Made by a program: the position numbers and the translations under genes
The notes under the pieces: generated by a model
Databases searched by the model: none
Told to the model about the DNA's origin: nothing
What the model saw: only the letters and a program-made list of their open reading frames with translations
From: Vibrio ulleungensis
Lineage (GTDB): Bacteria > Pseudomonadota > Gammaproteobacteria > Enterobacterales > Vibrionaceae
Length of the DNA: 64,000 bases
NCBI RefSeq assembly: GCF_016900875.1
Contig: NZ_JAFEUM010000002.1
Coordinates: forward strand, 665,828 to 729,827
Reading direction: 5' to 3'
In this document: positions 56,379-64,000 of the stretch, piece after piece
Layout: each line of letters starts with the position of its first letter
Position numbering within the stretch: position 1 is the first letter of the stretch

Positions 56379-57635
56379 CTAATTGTCATCTAAACCTAGA
56401 GTTTGTCGTATCACTCCAAGTTTATCGAATTGTTGAGATTGTGCTGCAGTTTGCAGCGCTTTGGTCGGTTCATGAATTAACCTATTGGTTAACTTATTGC
56501 TTAATTCGACCAGCACTTTTTCGGGCGAAGCTCCCGACTGCAGTGCGCTTAGGCTTTTTGCCAGCAGTTCTACACGAACATCATTGGCAGATAAACGGTA
56601 ATCTCGAATACTGTCCACTGCGATTCGAGAGTGTCTCCACTCCATAAATGCAGCACACTCTTCTTTTACGATGGCCTCTGCGCGAACGGCTTCTGTGCGG
56701 CGCTGTTGCATATTTTTGTCGATGATACTCTGAAGGTCATCCACCGTATACAAGTAAGCGTCATTGAGATCGGCAACCTGAGGCTCGATATCTCTCGGTA
56801 CCGCGATATCAATAAACAACATCGGCTTATGACGGCGCGCTTTAAGTGCATCTTCCACCATCCCTTTACCAATAATAGGCAACTGGCTTGCGGTTGAACT
56901 GATCACAATATCGACATTCATTAAATGATTTGGAATGTCACTTAACGACATGGCGCGTGCACCGAAGTTGTCAGCAAGTCCTTGTGCACGTTCTTTAGTT
57001 CGGTTTGCGACAGCCATTTTTCGACCGCCACTATCATGCAAATGCTTTGCAACTAATTCTATGGTCTCACCAGCACCTACCAGTAAGATAGAGGCGTCGG
57101 CCAAAGATTCAAATATGTGTTTCGCTAAATTACACGCGGCATAAGCAACAGAAACAGCACTACTGCCTATTTCGGTTTCTGTACGTACTCGCTTAGCGAC
57201 AGAGAAGGTTTTTTGCAGCAGCTTATCGAGCGTACCATCCAGTGCACTGTGCTCGATCGCTTGTGTGTACACTTGTTTTACCTGCCCAAGAATTTGCGGC
57301 TCGCCCAATACCAAAGAGTCCAATCCACAAGCCACTCGCATAAGGTGAGTGATCGCTTGGTCTTCTTTATAACTATACAGCGATGGTAATAGGCTCGACA
57401 TGTCCAACTCATGGAAGGACACTAGCCAATCAATGATGGCGTCTGAGCATTCACTAGAGCTTTCTACATATAACTCTGTGCGGTTACAAGTCGATAAGAT
57501 CATGGCACTAATCACGTGGGGCACATCATTTAGCGATGCGTACGCTACGTCCAAAGCATCCGGAGAAAAGGCAACTTTCTCTCGAAGCTCAACAGGAGCA
57601 GTATTGTGATTGATACCAATAACTAAAAGCGGCAT
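56379..57635 (-). CDS. hemA: Glutamyl-tRNA reductase
   Basis: First committed step of heme synthesis: reduces glutamyl-tRNA to glutamate semialdehyde. The 418 residues start [21 protein letters not shown], fixed by the family; an upstream extension was rejected. The catalytic Cys50 is in [11 protein letters not shown], and the NADPH-binding region reads [16 protein letters not shown]. The gene heads the operon prfA-prmC-sirB2-sirB1-kdsA and is divergent from lolB, the usual arrangement. The promoters lie in the 156-base gap. Confidence 0.97.
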   Translation of the reverse strand: MPLLVIGINHNTAPVELREKVAFSPDALDVAYASLNDVPHVISAMILSTCNRTELYVESSSECSDAIIDWLVSFHELDMSSLLPSLYSYKEDQAITHLMRVACGLDSLVLGEPQILGQVKQVYTQAIEHSALDGTLDKLLQKTFSVAKRVRTETEIGSSAVSVAYAACNLAKHIFESLADASILLVGAGETIELVAKHLHDSGGRKMAVANRTKERAQGLADNFGARAMSLSDIPNHLMNVDIVISSTASQLPIIGKGMVEDALKARRHKPMLFIDIAVPRDIEPQVADLNDAYLYTVDDLQSIIDKNMQQRRTEAVRAEAIVKEECAAFMEWRHSRIAVDSIRDYRLSANDVRVELLAKSLSALQSGASPEKVLVELSNKLTNRLIHEPTKALQTAAQSQQFDKLGVIRQTLGLDDN

Positions 57636-57791
57636 AAACGAAAAGAGTAATACCTTGCAAAAATTCAATCGCAGATGTTACTTGATGGGCGGTGCTAAAG
57701 AAAGCGTTTAAGCGATTTGTTTGAGCCTAATCGCTGTAATAATGCTATAGTTTGCGCTGAAAAACATTGCTATGGAATCTCGGTTTACCCC

Positions 57792-58409
57792 ATGAAATCG
57801 CTACTACGGATAGTCACACTTTGCGCATTGGCCTTTCTTACTGCTTGTTCTCAACTTGGACAACAACCCACTCAAGAGCCTCTCGAGCCTGTAAGTAGTT
57901 GGGAAGAGCACCAACAAAAATTGCTTCAGCTCACCCATTATCAAGCCAGTGGGAAACTGGGTTACATCGACCCAAGTCAACGTCAAAGCCTCAATTTCAC
58001 CTGGTCGAAAAGTGCCGATAGAACCGAGCTCAACCTGTTTACGTTTTTGGGGACAAAAGTCATGTCACTGACAATCACCCCCCGCTATGCGCGAGTAGAA
58101 AATAGTGATGGTGAAATTTTCTCGCACCTAGATGCTAACTATTTAGTCAAAAACCTAACTGGTTTGGACATCCCAATCGAACATTTCGACAACTGGATGA
58201 TAGGCTTACCCGGTGAAAATGATCCATTTACATTAAACCCACAGTTCTATCTTCAATCGACTCACACCAAGGCAAGCGATGCCAAATGGACAGTGGATTA
58301 CTCCGCGTATACACAAGCTCAGCAGTATACGCTACCGCAAAATATGAAGCTCAATCATCAACAAACCAAGTTGATCGTTGCGGTCTCTAAATGGACCATC
58401 GAAGAGTAA
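57792..58409 (+). CDS. lolB: Outer-membrane lipoprotein receptor LolB
   Basis: Accepts lipoproteins from LolA and inserts them in the outer membrane. The 205 residues have the lipoprotein signal [19 protein letters not shown] with lipobox LTAC (Cys19), and contain [22 protein letters not shown] (key block ASGKLGYI) and [20 protein letters not shown] typical of LolB. An in-frame longer frame upstream was rejected since the signal begins at 57792. Start of lolB-ispE-prs, with ispE six bases after. Confidence 0.95.
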   Translation: MKSLLRIVTLCALAFLTACSQLGQQPTQEPLEPVSSWEEHQQKLLQLTHYQASGKLGYIDPSQRQSLNFTWSKSADRTELNLFTFLGTKVMSLTITPRYARVENSDGEIFSHLDANYLVKNLTGLDIPIEHFDNWMIGLPGENDPFTLNPQFYLQSTHTKASDAKWTVDYSAYTQAQQYTLPQNMKLNHQQTKLIVAVSKWTIEE

Positions 58410-58414
58410 CTGTC

Positions 58415-59284
58415 ATGACCCCAATTTTCGATCTAACTCATTGGCCATCACCTGCGAAACTCAACCTATTTCTCTATATCACGGGTAGAAATGAACGTGG
58501 CTATCACAATCTACAAACTCTATTTCAGTTTGTAGAACACGGTGACAAGCTCGATATTCAAGCCAATGACTCTGGCAGTGTCACCTTGGCACCTGCTATT
58601 GAGGGGCTAGCGATTGAGGACAATTTAATCTTCCGAGCGGCTATGGCACTGAAAGCACACACATGCTGCCAGCTTGGAGCGCATATCCATTTGTTTAAGA
58701 CTCTGCCTATGGGCGGGGGGATTGGGGGCGGTTCGTCCAACGCAGCGACGGCATTAGTTGCACTGAACTTCTTGTGGGGACTCAATTTGAGTAACACAGA
58801 GTTACAACAGATTGGCATTCAATTGGGTGCCGATGTTCCGGTGTTTATAAAAGGTGTTGCTGCATTTGCTGAAGGCGTTGGTGAAAAACTGACTCCCGTC
58901 TCCCCAAGCGAAAAAACCTATTTGGTTCTACGCCCCAATGTTCATATTTCTACCGCAGAAATTTTTAGTCACAAAGATCTTCCCAGAAACACGCCACAGC
59001 GCGCTTGGGAGGAGCTAAATCAAACACCTTACGAAAACGATTGCGAAAAAATAGTCCGTTCACTCTATCCAGAGGTTGATAAGCAACTTTCATGGCTGCT
59101 ACAATACGCGCCGTCACGATTGACTGGCACCGGTTCGTGCGTTTTTTCGGAATTTGACGACAGTGCGAAGGCACTGGAGTTGCAAAAAAATGTCAACAAA
59201 GATTGCCAATCCTTTGTTACTAAAGGGGTTAATCTTTCGCCACTCAATGTGACACTGGCTAAGTACCAACAAGCCTACACTTAA
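58415..59284 (+). CDS. ispE: 4-diphosphocytidyl-2-C-methyl-D-erythritol kinase
   Basis: Phosphorylates CDP-methylerythritol in the MEP pathway of isoprenoid synthesis. The 289 residues begin [20 protein letters not shown] and contain [12 protein letters not shown], the GHMP ATP-binding glycine-rich loop [14 protein letters not shown] and the LGADVPVF block. The ATG at 58415 lies five bases after the lolB stop; a longer frame beginning inside lolB was not used. Followed by prs, as usual in gammaproteobacteria. Confidence 0.96.
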   Translation: MTPIFDLTHWPSPAKLNLFLYITGRNERGYHNLQTLFQFVEHGDKLDIQANDSGSVTLAPAIEGLAIEDNLIFRAAMALKAHTCCQLGAHIHLFKTLPMGGGIGGGSSNAATALVALNFLWGLNLSNTELQQIGIQLGADVPVFIKGVAAFAEGVGEKLTPVSPSEKTYLVLRPNVHISTAEIFSHKDLPRNTPQRAWEELNQTPYENDCEKIVRSLYPEVDKQLSWLLQYAPSRLTGTGSCVFSEFDDSAKALELQKNVNKDCQSFVTKGVNLSPLNVTLAKYQQAYT

Positions 59285-59321
59285 CTCAAACAATCTGTAC
59301 GCAACCCTGAGGTTTTTTACC

Positions 59322-60266
59322 GTGCCTGATATGAAGCTTTTTGCTGGAAACGCTACCCCTGAACTGGCTCAACGTATTGCTGACCGTCTCTACATTTCAC
59401 TTGGTGATGCTGTAGTTGACCGTTTCTCTGACGGCGAAGTCGCTGTTCAAATCAACGAAAACGTTCGTGGTAGTGATGTATTCATTATTCAATCGACTTG
59501 TGCACCAACCAATGACAACCTAATGGAATTGGTCGTAATGATTGATGCAATGCGTCGCGCTTCTGCTGGCCGTATTACTGCTGTAATCCCATATTTTGGT
59601 TACGCGCGCCAAGATCGTCGTGTTCGTTCTGCTCGTGTGCCTATCACTGCAAAAGTAGTGGCAGATTTCTTGTCTAATGTCGGTGTTGACCGCGTACTAA
59701 CCATCGACTTGCACGCAGAACAGATTCAAGGCTTCTTCGACGTGCCTGTAGACAACATCTTTGGTACTCCAGTATTGCTAGAAGACATGCAATCACGTGG
59801 CCTAGAAAACCCAGTAGTGGTTTCTCCAGACCTAGGTGGCGTTGTTCGTGCTCGTGCAACCGCGAAAGCACTCGACGATATCGACATTGCGATTGTTGAT
59901 AAGCGCCGTCCACGCGCTAACGTGTCTGAAGTGATGAACCTTATCGGCGACGTTGAAGGCCGTGACTGCGTTATCGTTGACGATATGATCGATACTGGTG
60001 GCACACTGTGTAAAGCGGCTGAAGCATTAAAAGCACGCGGTGCTAAGCGTGTATTCGCTTACGCAACTCACGCAGTATTTTCTGGCAATGCAGCAAGCAA
60101 CATCAAAGATTCTGTTCTTGACCAAGTGATCGTGACCGACTCAATCAGCCTTTCGAAAGAAATGGCGGCGACAGGTAAAGTGACTACGCTAAGCCTATCT
60201 CGCATGTTGGCAGAAGCCATTCGTCGCATCAGCAACGAAGAATCTATCTCGGCTATGTTTAACTAG
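59322..60266 (+). CDS. prs: Ribose-phosphate pyrophosphokinase
   Basis: Makes PRPP from ribose 5-phosphate and ATP for nucleotide, His and Trp synthesis. The 314 residues start with GTG ([16 protein letters not shown]), matching the E. coli N terminus; GAGG lies eleven bases upstream. Key regions: [26 protein letters not shown] (metal/ATP site), and the PRPP loop [15 protein letters not shown] near residue 220. Third gene of the lolB-ispE-prs group, followed by its own terminator. Confidence 0.98.
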   Translation: MPDMKLFAGNATPELAQRIADRLYISLGDAVVDRFSDGEVAVQINENVRGSDVFIIQSTCAPTNDNLMELVVMIDAMRRASAGRITAVIPYFGYARQDRRVRSARVPITAKVVADFLSNVGVDRVLTIDLHAEQIQGFFDVPVDNIFGTPVLLEDMQSRGLENPVVVSPDLGGVVRARATAKALDDIDIAIVDKRRPRANVSEVMNLIGDVEGRDCVIVDDMIDTGGTLCKAAEALKARGAKRVFAYATHAVFSGNAASNIKDSVLDQVIVTDSISLSKEMAATGKVTTLSLSRMLAEAIRRISNEESISAMFN

Positions 60267-60289
60267 TATTTATTAGTGACATACCCGCA

Positions 60290-60326
60290 AAGGATCGCCT
60301 TCTAAATCGAAGTCGGTCCTTTTTTA
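60290..60326 (+). terminator. Rho-independent terminator after prs
   Basis: Stem AGGATCGCCTTC / GAAGTCGGTCCT (imperfect) and TTTTTTATTTT on the plus strand, 24 bases past the prs stop. Confidence 0.82.
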
Positions 60327-60370
60327 TTTTCTGTGCTATCATACGGCGCTTTTTTTATTTGGAGTCCGCA

Positions 60371-60961
60371 GTGTCAGAGCAAATTAAACTGTTGGTTGGT
60401 TTAGCCAATCCTGGGCCAGAATACACCCGAACCAGGCACAACGCTGGTGGTTGGGTCGTAGAGGAGTTGGCTCGAGTTCATAATGTGACCTTAAAGAACG
60501 AACCTAAATTTTTTGGGTTAACGGGCCGCATCCAAATGGGTAGCCATGACATGCGTCTGCTGATCCCAACGACCTTTATGAACTTGTCTGGCAAATCCGT
60601 TGCGACACTTGCGAAGTTTTACCAAATTAAGCCAGAAGAAATTATGGTGGCTCACGACGAGTTAGACCTTCCACCTGGAGTTGGAAAGTTTAAGAAAGGC
60701 GGGGGGCATGGTGGGCATAACGGCCTAAAAGATACCATTAGCCGATTAGGCAACAATAAAGAGTTTTATCGCTTGCGCATTGGTATTGGCCATCCAGGGC
60801 ACAAAGATCGCGTCGCGGGCTATGTGTTGGGTAAAGCCCCAACCAAAGAGCAAGAATGCTTAGATGCTGTAGTCGATGAAGCGGTGCGAAGTTTAGATAT
60901 CTTAATTAAAGATGGCTTAGCAAAAGCGCAAAATCGCCTGCATACTTTCAAAGCAGAATAA
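60371..60961 (+). CDS. pth: Peptidyl-tRNA hydrolase
   Basis: Frees tRNA from peptidyl-tRNA dropped off the ribosome. The 196 residues begin with GTG ([27 protein letters not shown], key block [17 protein letters not shown]), with His in the TRHNAG motif, DELDLPPG, and [18 protein letters not shown] lies eight bases before the GTG at 60371. Followed by ychF 26 bases later, the standard gene pair. Confidence 0.97.
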   Translation: MSEQIKLLVGLANPGPEYTRTRHNAGGWVVEELARVHNVTLKNEPKFFGLTGRIQMGSHDMRLLIPTTFMNLSGKSVATLAKFYQIKPEEIMVAHDELDLPPGVGKFKKGGGHGGHNGLKDTISRLGNNKEFYRLRIGIGHPGHKDRVAGYVLGKAPTKEQECLDAVVDEAVRSLDILIKDGLAKAQNRLHTFKAE

Positions 60962-60987
60962 TCGTTTTATACAATAAGGTTACTATC

Positions 60988-62079
60988 ATGGGTTTCAAAT
61001 GTGGCATTGTGGGCCTACCAAACGTAGGTAAATCCACCCTTTTTAATGCGCTGACTAAAGCAGGTATCGAAGCGGCAAACTTCCCGTTCTGTACTATCGA
61101 ACCAAACACAGGCGTGGTACCTGTACCCGATTTGCGCCTTGATGCACTCGCGAAAATCGTCAACCCACAAAAAATCCTGCCAACAACCATGGAGTTTGTT
61201 GATATTGCTGGATTGGTTGCGGGTGCGTCAAAAGGTGAAGGCCTAGGCAACAAATTCTTGGCCAACATTCGTGAAACGGATGCCATTGGCCACGTAGTGC
61301 GTTGTTTCGAAAACGACAACATTGTGCACGTTTCAGGAAAAGTATCACCGATTGAAGACATCGAAGTGATCAACTTAGAACTGGCTCTTGCTGACCTTGA
61401 TACCTGTGAGCGCGCGATGCAGCGTGCGGCGAAAAAAGCCAAAGGCCAAGACAAAGACGCAAAATTCGAACTCTCTGTTCTAGAAAAATTGCTCCCTATC
61501 CTTACCGAAGGTGGCATGGCACGTTCCGTTGAGTTGACAAAAGAAGAATTGGCGGCCATCGGCTACCTAAACTTCCTCACCATGAAGCCAACTATGTACA
61601 TTGCTAACGTCAACGAAGACGGCTTCGAAGACAATCCATATCTAGAAGCAGTGCAAGAATACGCCGCCAACGAAAATAACGTTGTTGTTGCCGTATGTGC
61701 AGCCATTGAATCTGAGCTCGCTGAGCTTGACGACGAAGATCGTGAAGAGTTTCTTGCTGATATGGGCATTGAAGAGCCTGGCCTTAACCGAGTGATCCGT
61801 TCTGGTTACGAACTGCTTACCCTTCAGACCTACTTCACAGCTGGTGTAAAAGAAGTTCGCGCGTGGACAATTCCAATTGGTGCCACTGCTCCTCAATCAG
61901 CAGGTAAAATCCATACTGACTTTGAAAAAGGCTTTATCCGAGCTGAAGTGGTTGGCTATGACGATTTCATTGCTAACAATGGTGAGTCTGGCGCTAAAGA
62001 TGCGGGTAAGTGGCGTCTTGAAGGTAAGGACTACATCGTAAAAGACGGTGATGTTATTCACTTCCGCTTTAACGTTTAA
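60988..62079 (+). CDS. ychF: Ribosome-binding ATPase/GTPase YchF
   Basis: Obg-family P-loop ATPase that binds ribosomes and acts as a negative regulator of stress responses. The 363 residues have G1 GLPNVGKST, the G2/G3 region with [16 protein letters not shown], and the C-terminal TGS-type domain with [11 protein letters not shown]. The NKxD motif is altered as expected for the family, which prefers ATP (NVNEDG region). Follows pth, and has its own terminator. Confidence 0.97.
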   Translation: MGFKCGIVGLPNVGKSTLFNALTKAGIEAANFPFCTIEPNTGVVPVPDLRLDALAKIVNPQKILPTTMEFVDIAGLVAGASKGEGLGNKFLANIRETDAIGHVVRCFENDNIVHVSGKVSPIEDIEVINLELALADLDTCERAMQRAAKKAKGQDKDAKFELSVLEKLLPILTEGGMARSVELTKEELAAIGYLNFLTMKPTMYIANVNEDGFEDNPYLEAVQEYAANENNVVVAVCAAIESELAELDDEDREEFLADMGIEEPGLNRVIRSGYELLTLQTYFTAGVKEVRAWTIPIGATAPQSAGKIHTDFEKGFIRAEVVGYDDFIANNGESGAKDAGKWRLEGKDYIVKDGDVIHFRFNV

Positions 62080-62083
62080 TCTC

Positions 62084-62114
62084 AAAAAAGCCCTCTGCAA
62101 GAGGGCTTTTTTTA
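62084..62114. terminator. Bidirectional terminator between ychF and the glycosylase gene
   Basis: Stem AAAAAAGCCCTC / GAGGGCTTTTTT with a four-base loop; A-run and T-run on either side let it serve ychF on plus and the convergent minus gene. Confidence 0.94.
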
Positions 62115-62130
62115 TACTCTCAGCAGTAAA

Positions 62131-62826
62131 CTAATCAGCTAACACCACATTATCGCCGACACCATAGGCAATGATCCTAGAAATATCCGACAAGCTCCTG
62201 CCAGACTCGCTTCGCCAGTGGTTAAAGGCTTGTTGCGTAGCACGAAGGCTTTTCTGACTGTATAGGCCACCTTCTATAATGGAATGGGCGCGCAAATAAC
62301 TTTCGACATCACTGCTCAATACAAAAGTATCTTTTCCTAACTGCCTTAACGCGTACGGTCCTGTATTACCCCCAAGGCGTTGACCATGTTTTTTAAGGTA
62401 TAACCACAATTCGACGATTTCATCTTCTGGCCAATTGGCGATAAACTCAGCAAAACTGCCGTGTTCAAGCTGAACAGAACGCATCATCATTGCATTAGCT
62501 GGAATGGTCTTCACTTTATTAAAATTGCGGACAATTTTGGGATCTTGCGCTTTACGCTCGAGCATATCGTCTGGCATCAACAGTATTTTACTCACATCAA
62601 ACTGCCAGAACACCTCCTCAAATGAGGGCCACTTGTTGTGGATCACTCTCCACACAAAGCCAGACTGGAAGATCGATTTAGTAAATTGAGCTAAATATCG
62701 ATCGTCACCAATATCGATCAACTCGTCTGGCGTACGACATGGTGGTAACAACGACTCAAGTGCGGCTTGTCCACCTTTACGGTCACACGCCCGCTGATAC
62801 ATTGAGTCAAAAGATTCAAACCTCAT
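62131..62826 (-). CDS. DNA-3-methyladenine glycosylase I family protein
   Basis: Predicted base-excision repair glycosylase of 231 residues in the Tag/adenine-glycosylase family, but clearly not close to E. coli Tag. Recognisable features are MRFESFDSMYQRACDRKGG, the helix-turn SIFQSGFVWRVIHNKWPSFEEVFWQFD (key block WRVIHNKWPSFEEVF) that places the substrate pocket, and KIVRNFNKVKTIPANA. An upstream ATG would extend it by nine residues; GGAG lies about eleven bases before the ATG at 62826. Activity and substrate range are not known. It is convergent with ychF. Confidence 0.75.
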   Translation of the reverse strand: MRFESFDSMYQRACDRKGGQAALESLLPPCRTPDELIDIGDDRYLAQFTKSIFQSGFVWRVIHNKWPSFEEVFWQFDVSKILLMPDDMLERKAQDPKIVRNFNKVKTIPANAMMMRSVQLEHGSFAEFIANWPEDEIVELWLYLKKHGQRLGGNTGPYALRQLGKDTFVLSSDVESYLRAHSIIEGGLYSQKSLRATQQAFNHWRSESGRSLSDISRIIAYGVGDNVVLAD

Positions 62827-63040
62827 TTTTTGCTTAACTCCATTACCTCTCACTATGACAATACTATTCTACGGCATTGCTAAGTAAAATAGTGCACTTA
62901 CAAATTAGTCTATCAATGTAGTTTCAACTTTTTAAACTTGGCTAGTGGCGGACTTAACGTCACTAATTGGTGAAAAATGGGTTGCTTTGATTAAAAAAAG
63001 TTCGAACGCTCCGTTTTGCTCTAAATCTTCAAAAAAAGTG

Positions 63041-63069
63041 TTGACGACTTTCGGTCTGAACAGCATAAT
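63041..63069 (+). promoter_or_regulatory. Strong stable-RNA promoter of the tRNA cluster
   Basis: Plus strand TTGACG, exactly 17 bases, CATAAT, followed by GCGCTCC as GC-rich discriminator; an A-tract (CAAAAAAAG) upstream can act as UP element. This combination is typical of ppGpp-controlled tRNA/rRNA promoters. The remainder of the 292-base gap (62827-63118) shows no gene. Confidence 0.85.
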
Positions 63070-63118
63070 GCGCTCCGTTCTCGAGACAGTCGCCACTGTC
63101 AAAAAGAACAGAAAATTT

Positions 63119-63195
63119 GGCTACGTAGCTCAGCTGGTTAGAGCACATCACTCATAATGATGGGGTCACAGGTTCGAATCCCGTCGTAGCCACCA
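63119..63195 (+). tRNA. tRNA-Met (anticodon CAT), first copy
   Basis: 77 bases with encoded CCA: acceptor GGCTACG / CGTAGCC, D-arm AGCTCAGCTGGTTAGAGC, anticodon loop CTCATAA, T-arm CAGGTTCGAATCCCG. Elongator type (no initiator features). Starts about 43 bases after the probable transcription start. Confidence 0.96.
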
Positions 63196-63237
63196 TTTCT
63201 TAACTGTTTTAGTTCGTTAGAATAGTTAAGAAATAAT

Positions 63238-63322
63238 GCGGAAGTGGCGGAATTGGTAGACGCACCAGATTTAGGTTCTGGCGCCGCAAGGTGTGAGAGT
63301 TCAAGTCTCTCCTTCCGCACCA
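63238..63322 (+). tRNA. tRNA-Leu (anticodon TAG), first copy
   Basis: 85 bases with long variable arm and CCA: acceptor GCGGAAG / CTTCCGC, anticodon loop TTTAGGT with TAG, variable arm GCGCCGCAAGGTGT. All stems intact. Confidence 0.96.
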
Positions 63323-63348
63323 TTATTTAGATTCGTAAGAATCGCTGT

Positions 63349-63423
63349 AGGGCTATCGCCAAGCGGTAAGGCAGCGGCTTTTGATGCCGCCATTCCCTGG
63401 TTCGAATCCAGGTAGCCCTGCCA
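63349..63423 (+). tRNA. tRNA-Gln (anticodon TTG), first copy
   Basis: 75 bases with CCA: acceptor AGGGCTA / TAGCCCT, discriminator G, anticodon loop CTTTTGA with TTG, T-arm CCTGGTTCGAATCCAGG. Confidence 0.95.
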
Positions 63424-63454
63424 TATTTACTTAAGGGTAAGTATGGGGAAAGAA

Positions 63455-63504
63455 ATTTGATGCCCCATCCATAATCCCTGGTTCAAATCCAGGTAGCCCT
63501 GCCA
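63455..63504 (+). pseudogene. tRNA-Gln 3' remnant after the first triplet
   Basis: TTTGATGCC followed by a changed CCCATCCATAAT and then the complete T-arm and acceptor 3' strand CCTGGTTCAAATCCAGG-TAGCCCTGCCA. The 5' half is missing, so it cannot fold as a tRNA. It directly follows the intact tRNA-Gln, as in the tRNA-Pro locus. Confidence 0.8.
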
Positions 63505-63609
63505 CTATTAAAAGTGGTTTGATTGTTGTAGTACAATCACCCGCCAATCAAGAAAATTGATTGGCAGACGCAGAAAGATGTTATATAGTTCTTCGTCCAA
63601 ATTTAGAGT

Positions 63610-63686
63610 GGCTACGTAGCTCAGCTGGTTAGAGCACATCACTCATAATGATGGGGTCACAGGTTCGAATCCCGTCGTAGCCACCA
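63610..63686 (+). tRNA. tRNA-Met (anticodon CAT), second copy
   Basis: Identical to the first tRNA-Met across 77 bases, with CCA. The spacer before it (63505-63609) shows no promoter as strong as that at 63041, so read-through from the first triplet is likely. Confidence 0.95.
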
Positions 63687-63764
63687 TTCTTTCTTTTTAT
63701 TAAAAGAGAGAAAAAGAACAACGTCTCGTTGAGTACCAATTGTCAACGAAGACTACAGATTTGT

Positions 63765-63849
63765 GCGGAAGTGGCGGAATTGGTAGACGCACCAGATTTA
63801 GGTTCTGGCGCCGCAAGGTGTGAGAGTTCAAGTCTCTCCTTCCGCACCA
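63765..63849 (+). tRNA. tRNA-Leu (anticodon TAG), second copy
   Basis: 85-base copy identical to the first tRNA-Leu, with intact long variable arm and CCA. Confidence 0.96.
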
Positions 63850-63875
63850 TTATTCAGATTCGTAAGAATCGCTGT

Positions 63876-63950
63876 AGGGCTATCGCCAAGCGGTAAGGCA
63901 GCGGCTTTTGATGCCGCCATTCCCTGGTTCGAATCCAGGTAGCCCTGCCA
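63876..63950 (+). tRNA. tRNA-Gln (anticodon TTG), second copy
   Basis: 75-base copy identical to the first tRNA-Gln, with CCA; the spacer to the preceding tRNA-Leu is also nearly identical to the first triplet (one C/T difference in ATTATT(T/C)AGATTCG). Confidence 0.95.
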
Positions 63951-63979
63951 CTATTTAGTAGTGGATTGTAGACAGTGTG

Positions 63980-64000
63980 GTTTTGATGCCCCATCTATAG
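63980..64000 (+). pseudogene. Start of a second tRNA-Gln remnant, cut by window end
   Basis: TTTTGATGCCCCATCTATAG resembles the start of the remnant after the first triplet (TTTGATGCCCCATCCATAAT). It is cut by the window edge, so whether the T-arm and acceptor follow is not visible. Confidence 0.6.

Noticed and set aside
60948..61559. 203-codon minus-strand frame antisense to ychF
   Set aside because: ychF is fully conserved on the plus strand; the antisense frame is Ser/Arg-rich as expected for a shadow frame.
62945..63157. 70-codon plus-strand frame before the tRNA cluster
   Set aside because: It runs through the tRNA promoter and into the first tRNA-Met; no ribosome site.
63505..63609. 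Separate promoter for the second tRNA triplet
   Set aside because: No -35/-10 pair comparable to that at 63,041-63,069 was seen; read-through is simpler.

Overview
The window is a stretch of a gammaproteobacterial chromosome that reads as Vibrio or a close relative within Vibrionaceae. The evidence is a sheathed-polar-flagellum gene set with several flagellins and a flaG-fliD tail, the block comEA-ppiD-hupB-lon-clpX-clpP-tig followed by dctBD/dctMQP, and the block kdsA-sirB1-sirB2-prmC-prfA-hemA / lolB-ispE-prs-pth-ychF, all in Vibrio-like order. The species cannot be named from this sequence. I see no phage, insertion sequence, CRISPR array, defence island or restriction system.

Layout. 1-16,400 (all minus strand): flagellar genes flgBCDE, flgFGHIJ, flgKL, three flagellin genes, flaG and the start of fliD. 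Promoters can be read directly: near-consensus sigma-54 -24/-12 elements precede flgB, flgF and flgK, a weaker one precedes the FlaA-like flagellin, and sigma-28 elements (TAAA-N15-GCCGATAA type) precede the other two flagellins at nearly the same distance. Together they outline a hierarchy of hook and basal body first, filament later. 16,500-25,500: a ComEA-like DNA-binding protein and a proteostasis block (PpiD, HU-beta, Lon, ClpX, ClpP, trigger factor), with a clear heat-shock (sigma-32) promoter before lon. 25,900-32,800: the DctB/DctD two-component system and the TRAP C4-dicarboxylate transporter DctPQM, with paired palindromes upstream of dctP. 32,900-40,600: an L,D-transpeptidase-like protein, then a sugar ABC transporter (GtsABCD-like) together with its own response regulator and histidine kinase. 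40,600-44,100: two convergent GGDEF proteins. 44,200-46,800: gltX and a tRNA-Pro locus with tRNA-derived tandem repeats. 46,600-52,100: a small membrane protein, SmrA, RluF, YbaK, a periplasmic/lipoprotein 5'-nucleotidase and a third GGDEF protein. 52,100-62,900: the kdsA-to-hemA operon, divergent lolB-ispE-prs, pth, ychF and a DNA glycosylase. 63,000-64,000: a tRNA cluster, Met-Leu-Gln repeated twice.

The most unusual structures are: the tRNA-Pro locus, where roughly 141-bp units made of the tRNA 3' end plus a terminator are repeated downstream of the real tRNA (organised like the rtT repeats of Escherichia coli tyrT), with a scrambled 5' tRNA-Pro half upstream; a strong sigma-28 promoter on the strand opposite to the flagellin genes that may drive a small RNA; two identical-arm palindromes upstream of dctP; 11-bp-phased direct repeats at both ends of the sugar-transport regulator genes; and the apparent joining of the hook-gene and flagellin/flaG/fliD regions while flgAMN/cheVR are not beside flgB. 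None of these has been tested here; all come from reading the sequence alone.
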